Shown here one piece after another: positions 15,576 through 23,407 of a DNA stretch of 39,544 nt. Position numbers and translations under genes: made by a program. A model generated the notes under the pieces. That model ran no database searches. It saw only the letters and a program-made list of their open reading frames with translations, and had not been told where the DNA came from. This DNA is from Bradyrhizobium neotropicale. GTDB taxonomy: Bacteria > Pseudomonadota > Alphaproteobacteria > Rhizobiales > Xanthobacteraceae. Within the stretch, counting starts at the first letter, position 1, and each line of letters starts with the position of its first letter. The DNA lies in contig NZ_LSEF01000043.1 of the NCBI RefSeq assembly GCF_001641695.1, positions 1 through 39,544 on the forward strand, in the 5' to 3' direction.

Positions 15576-17375
15576 ATGTCGCGAAACATGCTCAATGGCG
15601 CCCAGGTCATTGTCGACTATCTGATCCAGGAGAAAGTGCCGCAGGTGTTCGGCCTCTGCGGCCACGGCAACATCCAGTTCATCGACGCGCTGTATGAGCG
15701 GTCCTCCGAGATCAAGACGATCTCCGTGCATCATGAGAGCGTCGCCGGCTTCATGGCCGACGTCTACTACCGCGTCTCGGGCAAGCCGACGGCGACCTTC
15801 ACGTCCTGCGGCCCGGGCTCGGCCAATTTGCCGATCTCGCTTGCCAACGCTTTTCTCGACTCCGTGCCGTTCATGGCGATCACCGGCAATGTGCCGACCA
15901 GCCAGTTCAACCGCGGCGCGTTCCAGGAGATGTATCGGCACCATCAGGCCGACTTTCCCTCCACGGTGCGCTCGATCTGCAAGAAGGTGTTTCAGCCGAC
16001 GCGCGGCGAAATGGTGCCGCTCGCGGTGCGGCAGGCCTGGAAGACCATGATCACCGGACGTCCCGGCCCCGTGGTGGTCGACGTGCCCTTCGACGTCTTC
16101 ATGGAATCGGCCGCCGAAGAAGCGCCGAAGGCGATCGAGTGGAACGCGAACATCTCGAGTCGCTGCGGTGCCGACCCTGATGGCGTCGAGAAAGCGGTCG
16201 ACATGCTGCTCTCGGCGGAGCGGCCGGTGATGCTGGTCGGGCAGGGCGTGCGCTATGGCGGCGCGGCTGATGAGCTGCGCAAGCTCGCCGAGCGGCTTCA
16301 GATTCCGGTCGCTGCCTCTGCCAGCGGTCTCGGCGCGCTCGATGTCAACCATCCGCTGGCGCTCGGCCTCGTGGCGCGCGCAGGGCACTATCAGGCCAAT
16401 CACGCCACACGCCAGGCCGACGTGTTGCTCGCGCTCGGCGTTCGCTTCGATGACCGCACCTCGAGCTCGTGGATTCCCGGCTACTCCTTCACGATCCCGC
16501 CGACCAGGCTGATCCATGTCGACATCGATCCCGAGGAGATCGGCCGCAACTATCCCGTCGCGCTCGGGCTGATGGCTGACGTGCGCACCTTCCTGCGGCA
16601 GGTGCATGCCGAGCTCGATCGCCGCGACAACCTCTTCAGGAAGTCCGATGCGCGCAAGAAATGGCTGGCGCAGATCGATGGATATCGCAAGGAATGGGAC
16701 AAGTTCGTTGCGCCCGGCTTCTCCGACGACACCACGCCGATCAACCCGCAGCGTGCGGCCGCCGAGATCGACAAGGCGCTGCCGGAGAATGCGATTCTCG
16801 TGTCCGACATCGGCGTGCACCACAACTGGTTGCTCGGGTTCTGCAAGCCGAAGCGGCCGGATTCACTGATCGGCTCGATGGGGTTTGGCCCGATGGGCTT
16901 TGGCGTCGCCGGTGTGATGGGCGCAAAATTTGCTGCGCCCGATCGTCCCTGCGTGTCGGTGTGCGGTGACGGCGCCTTCTTCATGCACGCCAACGTACTG
17001 GGCACTGCGGTCGAGTACAATCTGCCCGTGGTCTGGGTGGTCTGGAACAATTACGCCTACGCGTCGATCCGCGGGCTTCAGCGCGGCTATCTCGGTGGGC
17101 GCGAGCTCGCGACAGACTTCAAGCATCCCGAGACGGGCGAGCGCTACAATCCCGATTTTGCGGCGATGGCGCGCTCCTGCGGCGTCGAAGGCGTGCGGGT
17201 CGATCGCGCCGGCGACATTGGCGAAGCGATCCGCAAGGGCATCGCCGCCAACAAGCCGTACCTGATCGACGTCGACATCGCCGCCGACGTCAATCCGGCC
17301 GGAGCAGGCGTCTGGGAGCTGCCGGGCCTTGGCCAGAGCAAGGCCGGTATAGGCAAGCGTTTCCAGCCGGGCTGA
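15576..17375 (+). CDS. ThDP-dependent enzyme, acetolactate synthase-like
   Basis: The 599-aa product has the three-domain plan of the acetolactate synthase/2-oxoacid decarboxylase family. The catalytic glutamate is E54 (HHESVAGFMAD). The FAD or nucleotide-binding middle domain keeps LGVRFDDRTS (287-296). The ThDP/magnesium motif runs from GDG 464-466 to NN 491-492. It could decarboxylate a 2-oxo acid, join two carbonyl compounds, or cleave an acyl-CoA or diketone. It is not the housekeeping enzyme: no small regulatory subunit follows, and it starts a three-gene operon with an SDR-fold protein and a cupin, opposite an IclR regulator and a Liv importer. AGGGAG precedes the start. Substrate is unknown. 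Confidence 0.88.
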   Translation: MSRNMLNGAQVIVDYLIQEKVPQVFGLCGHGNIQFIDALYERSSEIKTISVHHESVAGFMADVYYRVSGKPTATFTSCGPGSANLPISLANAFLDSVPFMAITGNVPTSQFNRGAFQEMYRHHQADFPSTVRSICKKVFQPTRGEMVPLAVRQAWKTMITGRPGPVVVDVPFDVFMESAAEEAPKAIEWNANISSRCGADPDGVEKAVDMLLSAERPVMLVGQGVRYGGAADELRKLAERLQIPVAASASGLGALDVNHPLALGLVARAGHYQANHATRQADVLLALGVRFDDRTSSSWIPGYSFTIPPTRLIHVDIDPEEIGRNYPVALGLMADVRTFLRQVHAELDRRDNLFRKSDARKKWLAQIDGYRKEWDKFVAPGFSDDTTPINPQRAAAEIDKALPENAILVSDIGVHHNWLLGFCKPKRPDSLIGSMGFGPMGFGVAGVMGAKFAAPDRPCVSVCGDGAFFMHANVLGTAVEYNLPVVWVVWNNYAYASIRGLQRGYLGGRELATDFKHPETGERYNPDFAAMARSCGVEGVRVDRAGDIGEAIRKGIAANKPYLIDVDIAADVNPAGAGVWELPGLGQSKAGIGKRFQPG

Positions 17376-17423
17376 CCGCGCAGTCCGATAATCACCAATC
17401 AAGAAGATATCGAGGAGACAGTT

Positions 17424-18128
17424 ATGACGCTCGCAGGCAAGAAGGTCGTCGTGGTCGGCGGCTCCTCAGGCATCGGCCTTGCCACGGCGGAGCTTGCCAA
17501 GACGCAAGGTGCGGAGGTCGTCATCGCCTCGCGCAGCGCCGCAAAGCTTGATCGGGTCGCCGAGCGGCTGAAGGTGACGGCGATCCCGGCTGATGTCACC
17601 AGCGACGAGAGCGTCGCCGAGCTGTTCCGCCGCACCGGTCCCGTCGACCACGTCGTGCTGACGGCAGCGCAGCTTCGCACCGGGCCGTTCAAGACGGTCG
17701 CGATGGACGACGTGCGCACCACGATGGAGGGCAAGTTCTGGGGTGCCTGGCGCGTGGCGCGCGAGGCCGTGATCCGGCCGGGCGGCTCGCTCACTCTGGT
17801 CACCGGCTTCCTCAGCGTCCGGCCGCGGCCGAACTCGGCGATCATCAGTGCCGCGAATGGCGCGCTGGAGTCACTCGCGCGGGCACTGGCCCTCGAGCTT
17901 GCGCCGGTGCGCGTCAACGCGGTTTCACCCGGCGTGATCGACACGCCGATCCGCGCCGCGATGCCGGAAGAAGCGCGGCGCGAGATGCTGGCCAAGACCG
18001 CCGCGGCGCTTCCAGTCGGACGGGTCGGCATGGCCGAAGATATCGCCCAGCAGATCGCAGGCTTTATGACCAACGGCTTCGCTACCGGCTCGATCGTTTA
18101 CATCGACGGCGGCGCGCTGGTGAATTGA
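17424..18128 (+). CDS. SDR-fold protein lacking the canonical Tyr and Lys
   Basis: The 234-aa product has an SDR Rossmann fold with the cofactor loop GGSSGIG (12-18) and the NAVSPG motif after strand 6 (165-170). The usual YxxxK active site is missing: the aligned segment reads IISAANGALES, with Ile141 in place of Tyr and Asn145 in place of Lys, and the strand-5 serine region reads LVTGFLS. It may use another mechanism, bind NAD(P) without catalysis, or act as a partner of the ThDP enzyme. GAGGAG precedes ATG 17424. It lies 48 bp after the ThDP gene and 20 bp before the cupin gene, so one transcript is likely. Confidence 0.85.
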   Translation: MTLAGKKVVVVGGSSGIGLATAELAKTQGAEVVIASRSAAKLDRVAERLKVTAIPADVTSDESVAELFRRTGPVDHVVLTAAQLRTGPFKTVAMDDVRTTMEGKFWGAWRVAREAVIRPGGSLTLVTGFLSVRPRPNSAIISAANGALESLARALALELAPVRVNAVSPGVIDTPIRAAMPEEARREMLAKTAAALPVGRVGMAEDIAQQIAGFMTNGFATGSIVYIDGGALVN

Positions 18129-18148
18129 GACGCGAAAGGAGCACGATC

Positions 18149-18532
18149 ATGGCCGAGGAAAGCAACGGCGCCTTCATCCGCAACATCGCCGAAGTGCCGT
18201 GGCGCGAATTCGCGAACCATTTCGGCGGCGCGCTGTCAAAACCTCTGGTGATGCCGGAGACCGCTGGCTCGCGCCGGATCGACTATCGCATCTCGATGTA
18301 CCAGCCGATGGCCTATGTGGCGCGGCATCATCACAAGGTGCAGGAGCAGGTCTATCACGTGCTCGAAGGCGAGGGGCTGATGGAGATCGCGGGCAAAAAT
18401 CACGTCGTGCGCAAGCATGACGTGGTCTTCCTGCCGCCCGGCGTCGAGCATGCGATCGCGAATTCCGGCCTGACCGATCTCGTGTTCCTGGTGGTCACCT
18501 CGCCGGTGACCGACGACGAGAAGCCGCTCTGA
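18149..18532 (+). CDS. cytoplasmic cupin-domain protein
   Basis: This 127-aa single-domain cupin closes the ThDP operon. The first cupin motif is ARHHHKVQEQVYHVLEGEG with candidate metal ligands H60, H62 and E66; the second motif supplies H101 (LPPGVEHAIAN). There is no signal peptide. In catabolic operons such cupins act as small isomerases, oxygenases or binding proteins, so it may work on the product or substrate of the ThDP enzyme. AAAGGA lies eight bases before ATG 18149. No more specific function can be given. Confidence 0.85.
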   Translation: MAEESNGAFIRNIAEVPWREFANHFGGALSKPLVMPETAGSRRIDYRISMYQPMAYVARHHHKVQEQVYHVLEGEGLMEIAGKNHVVRKHDVVFLPPGVEHAIANSGLTDLVFLVVTSPVTDDEKPL

Positions 18533-18568
18533 GCGGCATACCGCACCGCGTGTGGCGGTTGCGGCGAG

Positions 18569-19036
18569 CTAACTGGAGCCGCCGCCGACCAGCTGCGCCA
18601 GCCGGGCGAGCAGCGGACGCTGACTTTCGTTGATTTTCTCGCCTGCCTCTTCAAGCGCGAAGAATTCGGCGCGGTCGACCTCGGGAAAGTCTTGCCGTTT
18701 GCCGCTGCGCGGCGGCCATTCGATCTGGAACGTGTTGCTGCGAATGTTGCGCGTATCGATGTCGATCTCGGCAGCAAAGGCCGTGACGACCTTGCCGCCG
18801 CGTTGCCTGATCTGGCCCAGTGCGATCAGCGGCATCATCAGCTCCAGTCCAAGCTCCTCGGCAAACTCCCGTCGCGCGGTGGCCTCGGCGTCCTCTCCGT
18901 CCGCAAATTCGCCTTTTGGGATCGACCAGGCGCCGCGATCCTTGTTGCGCCAGAACGGCCCGCCGGGATGAACGAGAAGGACCTCGATGTCGGGCCGCAT
19001 CCGATAGGCGATGATTCCGGCGCTCTTCGATGGCAT
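18569..19036 (-). CDS. NUDIX hydrolase
   Basis: The 155-aa product carries a complete Nudix box: G42, E48, R56-E57, E60-E61 and G63 in the GX5EX7REUXEEXGU pattern. It should hydrolyse a nucleoside diphosphate linked to another group. The surrounding sequence (SAGIIAYRM, LLVHPGGPFW and the GAWSIPKGE stretch) resembles the MutT-like proteins that cleave short nucleotide derivatives, but the substrate is not determinable. ATG 19036 follows GGAG seven bases upstream; a longer frame to 19111 runs through an intergenic direct repeat and is not preferred. It converges with the cupin gene. Confidence 0.88.
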   Translation of the reverse strand: MPSKSAGIIAYRMRPDIEVLLVHPGGPFWRNKDRGAWSIPKGEFADGEDAEATARREFAEELGLELMMPLIALGQIRQRGGKVVTAFAAEIDIDTRNIRSNTFQIEWPPRSGKRQDFPEVDRAEFFALEEAGEKINESQRPLLARLAQLVGGGSS

Positions 19037-19058
19037 CGCAGGCTCCGTGTTCGATCGG

Positions 19059-19089
19059 CAAGTATGGCCGGGAACAAGTATGGCCGGGA
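19059..19089. repeat. 15-bp direct repeat upstream of the NUDIX gene
   Basis: CAAGTATGGCCGGGA occurs at 19059-19073 and again at 19075-19089, a 16-bp period. It is followed by a related CCGGGAAAACGTGTTCCGGG dyad. The whole lies between the lytic transglycosylase stop and the NUDIX start. Confidence 0.7.
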
Positions 19090-19186
19090 AAACGTGTTCC
19101 GGGCAATCCACCGCGGCAAGGGCGGCTACGCGCGGAGCCGCAAATTCTCGGGATCCGCTCGATAAAGCGGCTTCCTGTTCTGCGTA

Positions 19187-20152
19187 TCAGCTCGAGGATC
19201 GCTCGCGCGATGCGACGCGAATGGCGCGCGTCTTCGCGCCCTTGGAGGCACGCGCCGCGATCATGCTGCGCGCCCTGCCGTGGGCCGAGGTATTCCTCTT
19301 GAGCAGGGACGCGAACCGCTTGCGCGCACGACTCGCCGTCAGCCGTGCTGCCACCTGCGCGGCTTCGGCCTTGCGGATGATGGTGATGATCGCGGGTGTC
19401 AGGTTCACGGAAACCCAGGCGAGGTCCTTTGCCTTGGACAGGCTGCCAACGCCTTCGCACGGTGCCTCGCGCGGCAGGTCGATCCGGATCGCAAGCGCCT
19501 CGGAGCGCTCGGTCCAATCCTCGGCCTTGGTGCCGGTGATGATCCGGACATAGTCGCGTGTCTCGCGCGGCAGCTCGCTCTCCTTGGCGAGCCACTTCTG
19601 GATGCGGCCCGGACCCGCATTGTAGGCGGCCGCTGCGAGGCCAAGATTGCCGAAATCGTCACGAAGCTTGCGCAGAAACTTTGCCGACGCGGGCAAGGCC
19701 TTCATGGGATCGAAGGGATCGTCCAGCCCGACCTCGGCAGCCGTCTCCGGCATGAACTGCGCGACGCCCTTTGCGCCCGCCCGGCTGACCTCGTTCGCGT
19801 TGAAGCGGCTCTCCTGCCAGATCAGGCGCGCGAAGAACGGCACCGGAATGCCGCTGCTTTCGGCGGCTTGCCTGAGCGCGTGGCAGAATTGATCCATTGG
19901 TGATGGCGGAGCCTGCTCCACCGGCTCGGCTTGCGGGGCCGGCTCAATCACCGGCTCATGTGCCGCGCGCGCATTCGCGAGCTCGATGGCTTGCACGCTC
20001 GCGAGGAAGAGATCGATGACCGGAACAAGTGGAGAAGTCTGGTCGTTCTGGCGAACGGTGGGCGCGAACGTCGATGTCTGCCGGGATGCCGACGGATCGA
20101 GGTCGCACATCAGAACGAGAAACGCGGCGCAAGCCGCGATGACAAATCGCAT
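19187..20152 (-). CDS. soluble lytic transglycosylase-like protein (SLT domain)
   Basis: This 321-aa exported protein should cleave peptidoglycan glycan strands in the periplasm. A signal peptide covers about 1-23. A proline-rich linker precedes the SLT domain (about 88-200), which has the catalytic E114 in IWQESRFNA, GVAQFMPETA (129-138) and AAYNAGPGRI (175-184). The C-terminal 70 residues are rich in Arg, Lys, Ala and Ser and could bind the cell wall or nucleic acid. The start at 20152 is the only sensible one before the signal peptide, although its ribosome binding site is weak. No secretion-system genes adjoin it, so a cell-wall maintenance role is likely. Confidence 0.88.
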   Translation of the reverse strand: MRFVIAACAAFLVLMCDLDPSASRQTSTFAPTVRQNDQTSPLVPVIDLFLASVQAIELANARAAHEPVIEPAPQAEPVEQAPPSPMDQFCHALRQAAESSGIPVPFFARLIWQESRFNANEVSRAGAKGVAQFMPETAAEVGLDDPFDPMKALPASAKFLRKLRDDFGNLGLAAAAYNAGPGRIQKWLAKESELPRETRDYVRIITGTKAEDWTERSEALAIRIDLPREAPCEGVGSLSKAKDLAWVSVNLTPAIITIIRKAEAAQVAARLTASRARKRFASLLKRNTSAHGRARSMIAARASKGAKTRAIRVASRERSSS

Positions 20153-20602
20153 TGCTGATGCAACCTCGAACTGTGAGATGATACGGCCAGCGATGCGCCG
20201 GCGATAAGGACTTCTTAACCGGCCGATTGCGGCAAAGCTGCGATCTCTGCGGTTCCTTCGGTGTTACTACGGTGTTCCCGAAGTGCTATTACGTGTTCCC
20301 GAAACGGATCTGTTCCGTGGATTTGCGGAATGAATTGAGATGGATCGGAGATGGATGTTCGCCGCTGATTGCGCTCTGGCTGACCCATCCCGCGGTCGCG
20401 GGAAGTCCCGAGGCAACAGCGGTGAACGACGCTGTGCGTCCGAAGCAGCGCAGACAAGCTCAAAGCATCGGTAGCGAGACTTCAGTGCCTCTCGATCACG
20501 CTGAAAGCAGGGCCGCATCGCTTCCGGCAAAGCGATCGCAAGCGCGCATGCCCGTCCTCGCTGAAGCAGCAGGCAGCGAGGCGCGTGTCGAATCGAGGCC
20601 GG
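20153..20602. other. gene-free stretch upstream of the lytic transglycosylase gene
   Basis: About 450 bp without a credible gene. It contains an imperfect tandem duplication at 20261-20303 and otherwise nothing recognisable. The promoter of the lytic transglycosylase gene should lie at its left end, but no clear -35/-10 pair was seen. Confidence 0.5.
20261..20303. repeat. imperfect tandem duplication of about 21 bp
   Basis: Two consecutive units both end in GTGTTCCCGAA (20272-20282 and 20293-20303, 21 bp apart, two helical turns). The preceding halves, GTGTTACTACG and GTGCTATTAC, are also alike. The spacing would suit repeated protein binding, but it may be a simple duplication. Confidence 0.6.
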
Positions 20603-20878
20603 CTAGTCCTTCGGAAAATCCTTGCGCATCGCGATCTCGGCGGCGTCGCCCGGCGACAGCACGGTCTGGTCGAAGGCTGATTGCGGCCTCGTCATGATGT
20701 CGTAGAGCGAGATGCCCTTGATCGGCTTCGCCATGAGCTCGCGGACGCATTCGGCGAGCGTGCCGTTGTAGACGAGATAGGGCGGACCTCTGTCCTTCTG
20801 CCTCTGTCCCTTCAGCGACGGCCACTTCTTCAGTTCGGCCGGTGCGTCATAGGCGATCGGCGAGCCTTCTCTAAACAT
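20603..20878 (-). CDS. small conserved hypothetical protein
   Basis: The 91-aa product is probably cytoplasmic, with no signal or membrane segment. It begins MFREGSPIAYDAPAELKKWP and contains YLVYNGTLAECVRELMAKP and GISLYDIMTRP. I recall similar small proteins in rhizobia (FREGSP near the start, then a region resembling a short alpha/beta domain with TL.CI.ELM), but no function is known to me. The ribosome binding site is weak. It is transcribed towards the lytic transglycosylase gene and away from the VOC gene region, with no clear operon partner. Confidence 0.65.
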   Translation of the reverse strand: MFREGSPIAYDAPAELKKWPSLKGQRQKDRGPPYLVYNGTLAECVRELMAKPIKGISLYDIMTRPQSAFDQTVLSPGDAAEIAMRKDFPKD

Positions 20879-20956
20879 GCGCTTGGCCCCAGGCGGCGTG
20901 AACAGCCGTAAATCCTAGGGCCAGCGGGTAAACGCTTGTTAAAGAATTAGTTCAAA

Positions 20957-21832
20957 TCAGCTGGCAATGAAGGCGAGCAGGGTGCCGTTGGCCTTGGCCG
21001 GCGGAACGCAGATCGCGGCCCCGCTGCGCACGCCGGCCGAATCCAGCGCCTTCTCGGTCGCGGCGAGATCGCCGCTCACGAGCACCAGCGCTGCGCCGCC
21101 GCGCTCGGAGACGCCTGCGAGCGCTACGCCCGGATAGCGCTTGCCGAGCTGATCCAGCGTCAGATAGACGAAATCGCCACGATCTCCGCCGGAGGGCACG
21201 GCGACCGCGCCGTCGGCTTCCGCCTTCGGCTCGCGATCGATCAGATGCGACAGGTGCGCCGCTTCCTTCGCCGGCTCGGGCGTTGCGATCAGCACCTGCT
21301 TGATGCGCTTGGCCGCATTGGCGTGCGTCATTAGTTCGGGGACCCACACGGTCTCGCGGGTCTTGTGCTGGCAGGCGAAGATGCGCACGCCGCCGGGTGC
21401 TTCCTCGGTCGGCCACATGAAGGTGCGGAACTTTGCCGCTGAGACCGTGCCGTTCGGCAGCGTGACCGGCCGTTCGAAATCGGTCGGACCAATCGGCGTG
21501 AGGCCGCGTGCGCGGATCTCCTCCGCGCCGGCGGCGGAATCGACTGCGGTGAAGGCGATGCGCTCGATGCCTTCGCCGCGCTTGTCGAGGAAGGCGCGCG
21601 CGGGCGCATTGTGTTCGGTCGCAGCGAGCACGCCGAGCAGCTCCATATAGTCGGGGTCGAACATGATGGTGTAGTTGCCCGTTCCCATATGCGCGCTGTG
21701 GGTGCCGCGCGGCGACACGGTGAAGCCGAGCCGCCTGTAGTTGTCGGCGGCAGCGTCGAGGTCCTTCACCATGACTACGGCGTGATCTATACCGATGACG
21801 TTCTTGAGGGCCACTGCGATTTTCCCCGGCAT
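20957..21832 (-). CDS. VOC-superfamily (glyoxalase-like) protein
   Basis: The 291-aa product starts MPGKIAVALKNVIGIDHAVV and continues into a betaalphabetabetabeta glyoxalase-like module (VMVKDLDAAADNYRRLGFTV, then HMGTGNYTIMFDPDYMELLG). It matches the Glyoxalase_3 type, with a second half-module after about residue 150 (RIFACQHKTRETVW) and a degenerate C-terminal part. Conserved histidines and glutamates (H22, H53, E70 region) could bind a metal. It may be a lyase, dioxygenase or binding protein. ATG 21832 is preferred because family members start at this point, although an in-frame ATG exists at 21871 and neither has a strong ribosome binding site. Confidence 0.8.
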   Translation of the reverse strand: MPGKIAVALKNVIGIDHAVVMVKDLDAAADNYRRLGFTVSPRGTHSAHMGTGNYTIMFDPDYMELLGVLAATEHNAPARAFLDKRGEGIERIAFTAVDSAAGAEEIRARGLTPIGPTDFERPVTLPNGTVSAAKFRTFMWPTEEAPGGVRIFACQHKTRETVWVPELMTHANAAKRIKQVLIATPEPAKEAAHLSHLIDREPKAEADGAVAVPSGGDRGDFVYLTLDQLGKRYPGVALAGVSERGGAALVLVSGDLAATEKALDSAGVRSGAAICVPPAKANGTLLAFIAS

Positions 21833-21971
21833 GTCGAATTGGCTGACGGACCGCACGAGCGGCCGTAGCATCTATCTACGCTGGATGGACGCGCGAGTCA
21901 TTTTGAAATCGCCGGCGGATGCGCAATTTCCTTCCGCAAAACGTCGCGTCGACGCGTTGCAATGGACGGCG

Positions 21972-23165
21972 TCAACGATCCTGCGCGTCGATATAGGCAG
22001 CGAGAATCGCGCGCTCCTCACTGGTCATCTCCGTGATGTTGCCCGGCGGCATCGCATTGGACCATGCCGCCACGCGGCCGATCAGGCGGATGTTGCGCTG
22101 GATGTGCTCGCTGCCGTCGAGCAGGATACCCTTCGGCGCGGTCGCGATGCCGGCCCAGACCGGCTCGGCCGCGTGGCACATGCTGCAGCGGGACATCACG
22201 ATATCCTCGACATTGGCGAGCGTCGGCTGCGCCGAAAGTGCGCCATTCTTGACTTCGGGCGGGCCGGCCGCGGAGAGGAGGCCGATCGCGATGACGCCGA
22301 CCGCCGTCACGCCCCACACCCACCACGGCGATTTGCGCCCGGAATGCCGCGCGTTGAAGAAGTGGCGGATCACCGGCCCGAGCGCCAGCACGATCGCGAC
22401 GATGATCCAGTTGAAGCGGGTGGCGTAGAGCAGGGGATAGTGGTTGCTGATCATCAGCACCACGACCGGCAGCGTCAGATAGTTGTTGTGGACCGAGCGC
22501 TCCTTGCTGGCCTTGCCGAGCTTCGGATCGGGCGCCTGGCCCGCGATCAGGCTGGCTACGATTTTTTTCTGGTTCGGGATGATCACTGCGAAGACGTTGG
22601 CGACCATGATGGTGCCGATGATGGCCCCGATCTGGTTGAAGGCGCCGCGGCCGCTCAGGACGTGCGTGAAGGCGTAGGTCAGCCCGACCAGGAACAGATA
22701 GCCGCCGATGGCAAAACCGAGCTCGCGCTGCGCAAGTCCGGTGCGGCAGGCGATCTCATAGAGCGCCCACGCCAGGGCGAGGCTGCAGAAGCTGAACAGC
22801 CCGGCCTCGGCCGGCGTCAGATCGAGGATCGACTTGTCGACCAGGAACAGGTCTGCATCGAGATAATAGACCACCACCATCAGCGCGAAGCCGGAGAGCC
22901 AGGTGGTGTAGGCTTCCCATTTGAACCAGGTGAGTTCCTCCGGCATCTGCTGTGGGGCCACCAGATATTTCATGATCCGGTAGAAACCGCCGCCATGGAC
23001 CTGCCACGCCTCGCCCTGCACGCCATCCGGCAGCTCAGCCCTTGGCCCCAGGCTGAGATCGAGATGGATGAAGTAGAAGGAGCTGCCGATCCAGGCGATC
23101 GCGGCCACCACGTGCAGCCAGCGCAAGAGCAGGCTCGCCCATTCCGATATGATGGATCCCCACAT
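21972..23165 (-). CDS. puuD: urate hydroxylase PuuD
   Basis: This 397-aa membrane protein is the cytochrome-c-linked urate hydroxylase that converts urate to 5-hydroxyisourate in purine breakdown. The N-terminal part has several membrane helices of the Urate_ox_N type (LLRWLHVVAAIAWIGSSFYF near the start, WFKWEAYTTWLSGF further on). The C-terminal domain is a cytochrome c with C327-S-M-C330-H331 and a likely axial Met at 372 (AMPPGN). ATG 23165 fits the family start; the open frame extends to 23291 through a palindrome. No other urate-pathway genes are in the window. An 18-bp perfect palindrome lies 15 bp upstream of the start. Confidence 0.93.
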   Translation of the reverse strand: MWGSIISEWASLLLRWLHVVAAIAWIGSSFYFIHLDLSLGPRAELPDGVQGEAWQVHGGGFYRIMKYLVAPQQMPEELTWFKWEAYTTWLSGFALMVVVYYLDADLFLVDKSILDLTPAEAGLFSFCSLALAWALYEIACRTGLAQRELGFAIGGYLFLVGLTYAFTHVLSGRGAFNQIGAIIGTIMVANVFAVIIPNQKKIVASLIAGQAPDPKLGKASKERSVHNNYLTLPVVVLMISNHYPLLYATRFNWIIVAIVLALGPVIRHFFNARHSGRKSPWWVWGVTAVGVIAIGLLSAAGPPEVKNGALSAQPTLANVEDIVMSRCSMCHAAEPVWAGIATAPKGILLDGSEHIQRNIRLIGRVAAWSNAMPPGNITEMTSEERAILAAYIDAQDR

Positions 23166-23180
23166 GATCACCCCGATAGT

Positions 23181-23198
23181 TGCGGCATCGATGCCGCA
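23181..23198. promoter_or_regulatory. 18-bp perfect palindrome upstream of puuD
   Basis: TGCGGCATCGATGCCGCA is its own reverse complement. It lies 15 bp before the puuD start codon, so it is either an operator overlapping the promoter or a hairpin in the 5' leader that would hide the ribosome binding site. Confidence 0.5.
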
Positions 23199-23318
23199 GC
23201 TTTGATGACCGCGACAGGCGGCCGCGCCCTTACAATGTGTCGCACCGATCAGCGGCATTTTCCAGTACGATGGGCGTACGCTGTTGCACATCGTGCGGGC
23301 ATGAGCTGACGTAAGACG

Positions 23319-23384
23319 TGGCAGTCATAGACTTGGCAGTCATAGACTTGGCGGTCATAGACTTGGCAGTCATAGAATTGGCAG
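23319..23384 (+). repeat. 15-bp tandem repeat, about 4.4 copies
   Basis: The unit TGGCAGTCATAGACT is repeated at 23319, 23334, 23349 (one change) and 23364 (one change), followed by TGGCAG. It lies between divergent puuD and the sugar dehydrogenase gene, ending 23 bp before the latter's start codon. Copy number may vary between strains. Confidence 0.92.
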
Positions 23385-23407
23385 CAACCAGCCGGGAGGA
23401 AGGCGAC

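Noticed and set aside
14412..16823. Very long minus-strand open frame (about 800 codons) across the ThDP gene and the IclR gene
   Set aside because: It lies antisense to a clear ThDP enzyme and out of frame with the IclR gene; its translation is Arg/His/Asp-rich with no recognisable domain, as expected from high-GC shadow frames.
21795..23309. Plus-strand open frame opposite puuD
   Set aside because: It is antisense to puuD with its intact cytochrome c motif; composition is that of a shadow frame.
23318..23407. Upstream GTG start that would add a repeated VIDLA peptide to the sugar dehydrogenase
   Set aside because: It has no ribosome binding site and would place residues in front of the signal peptide; GTG 23408 has GGGAGGAAGG.
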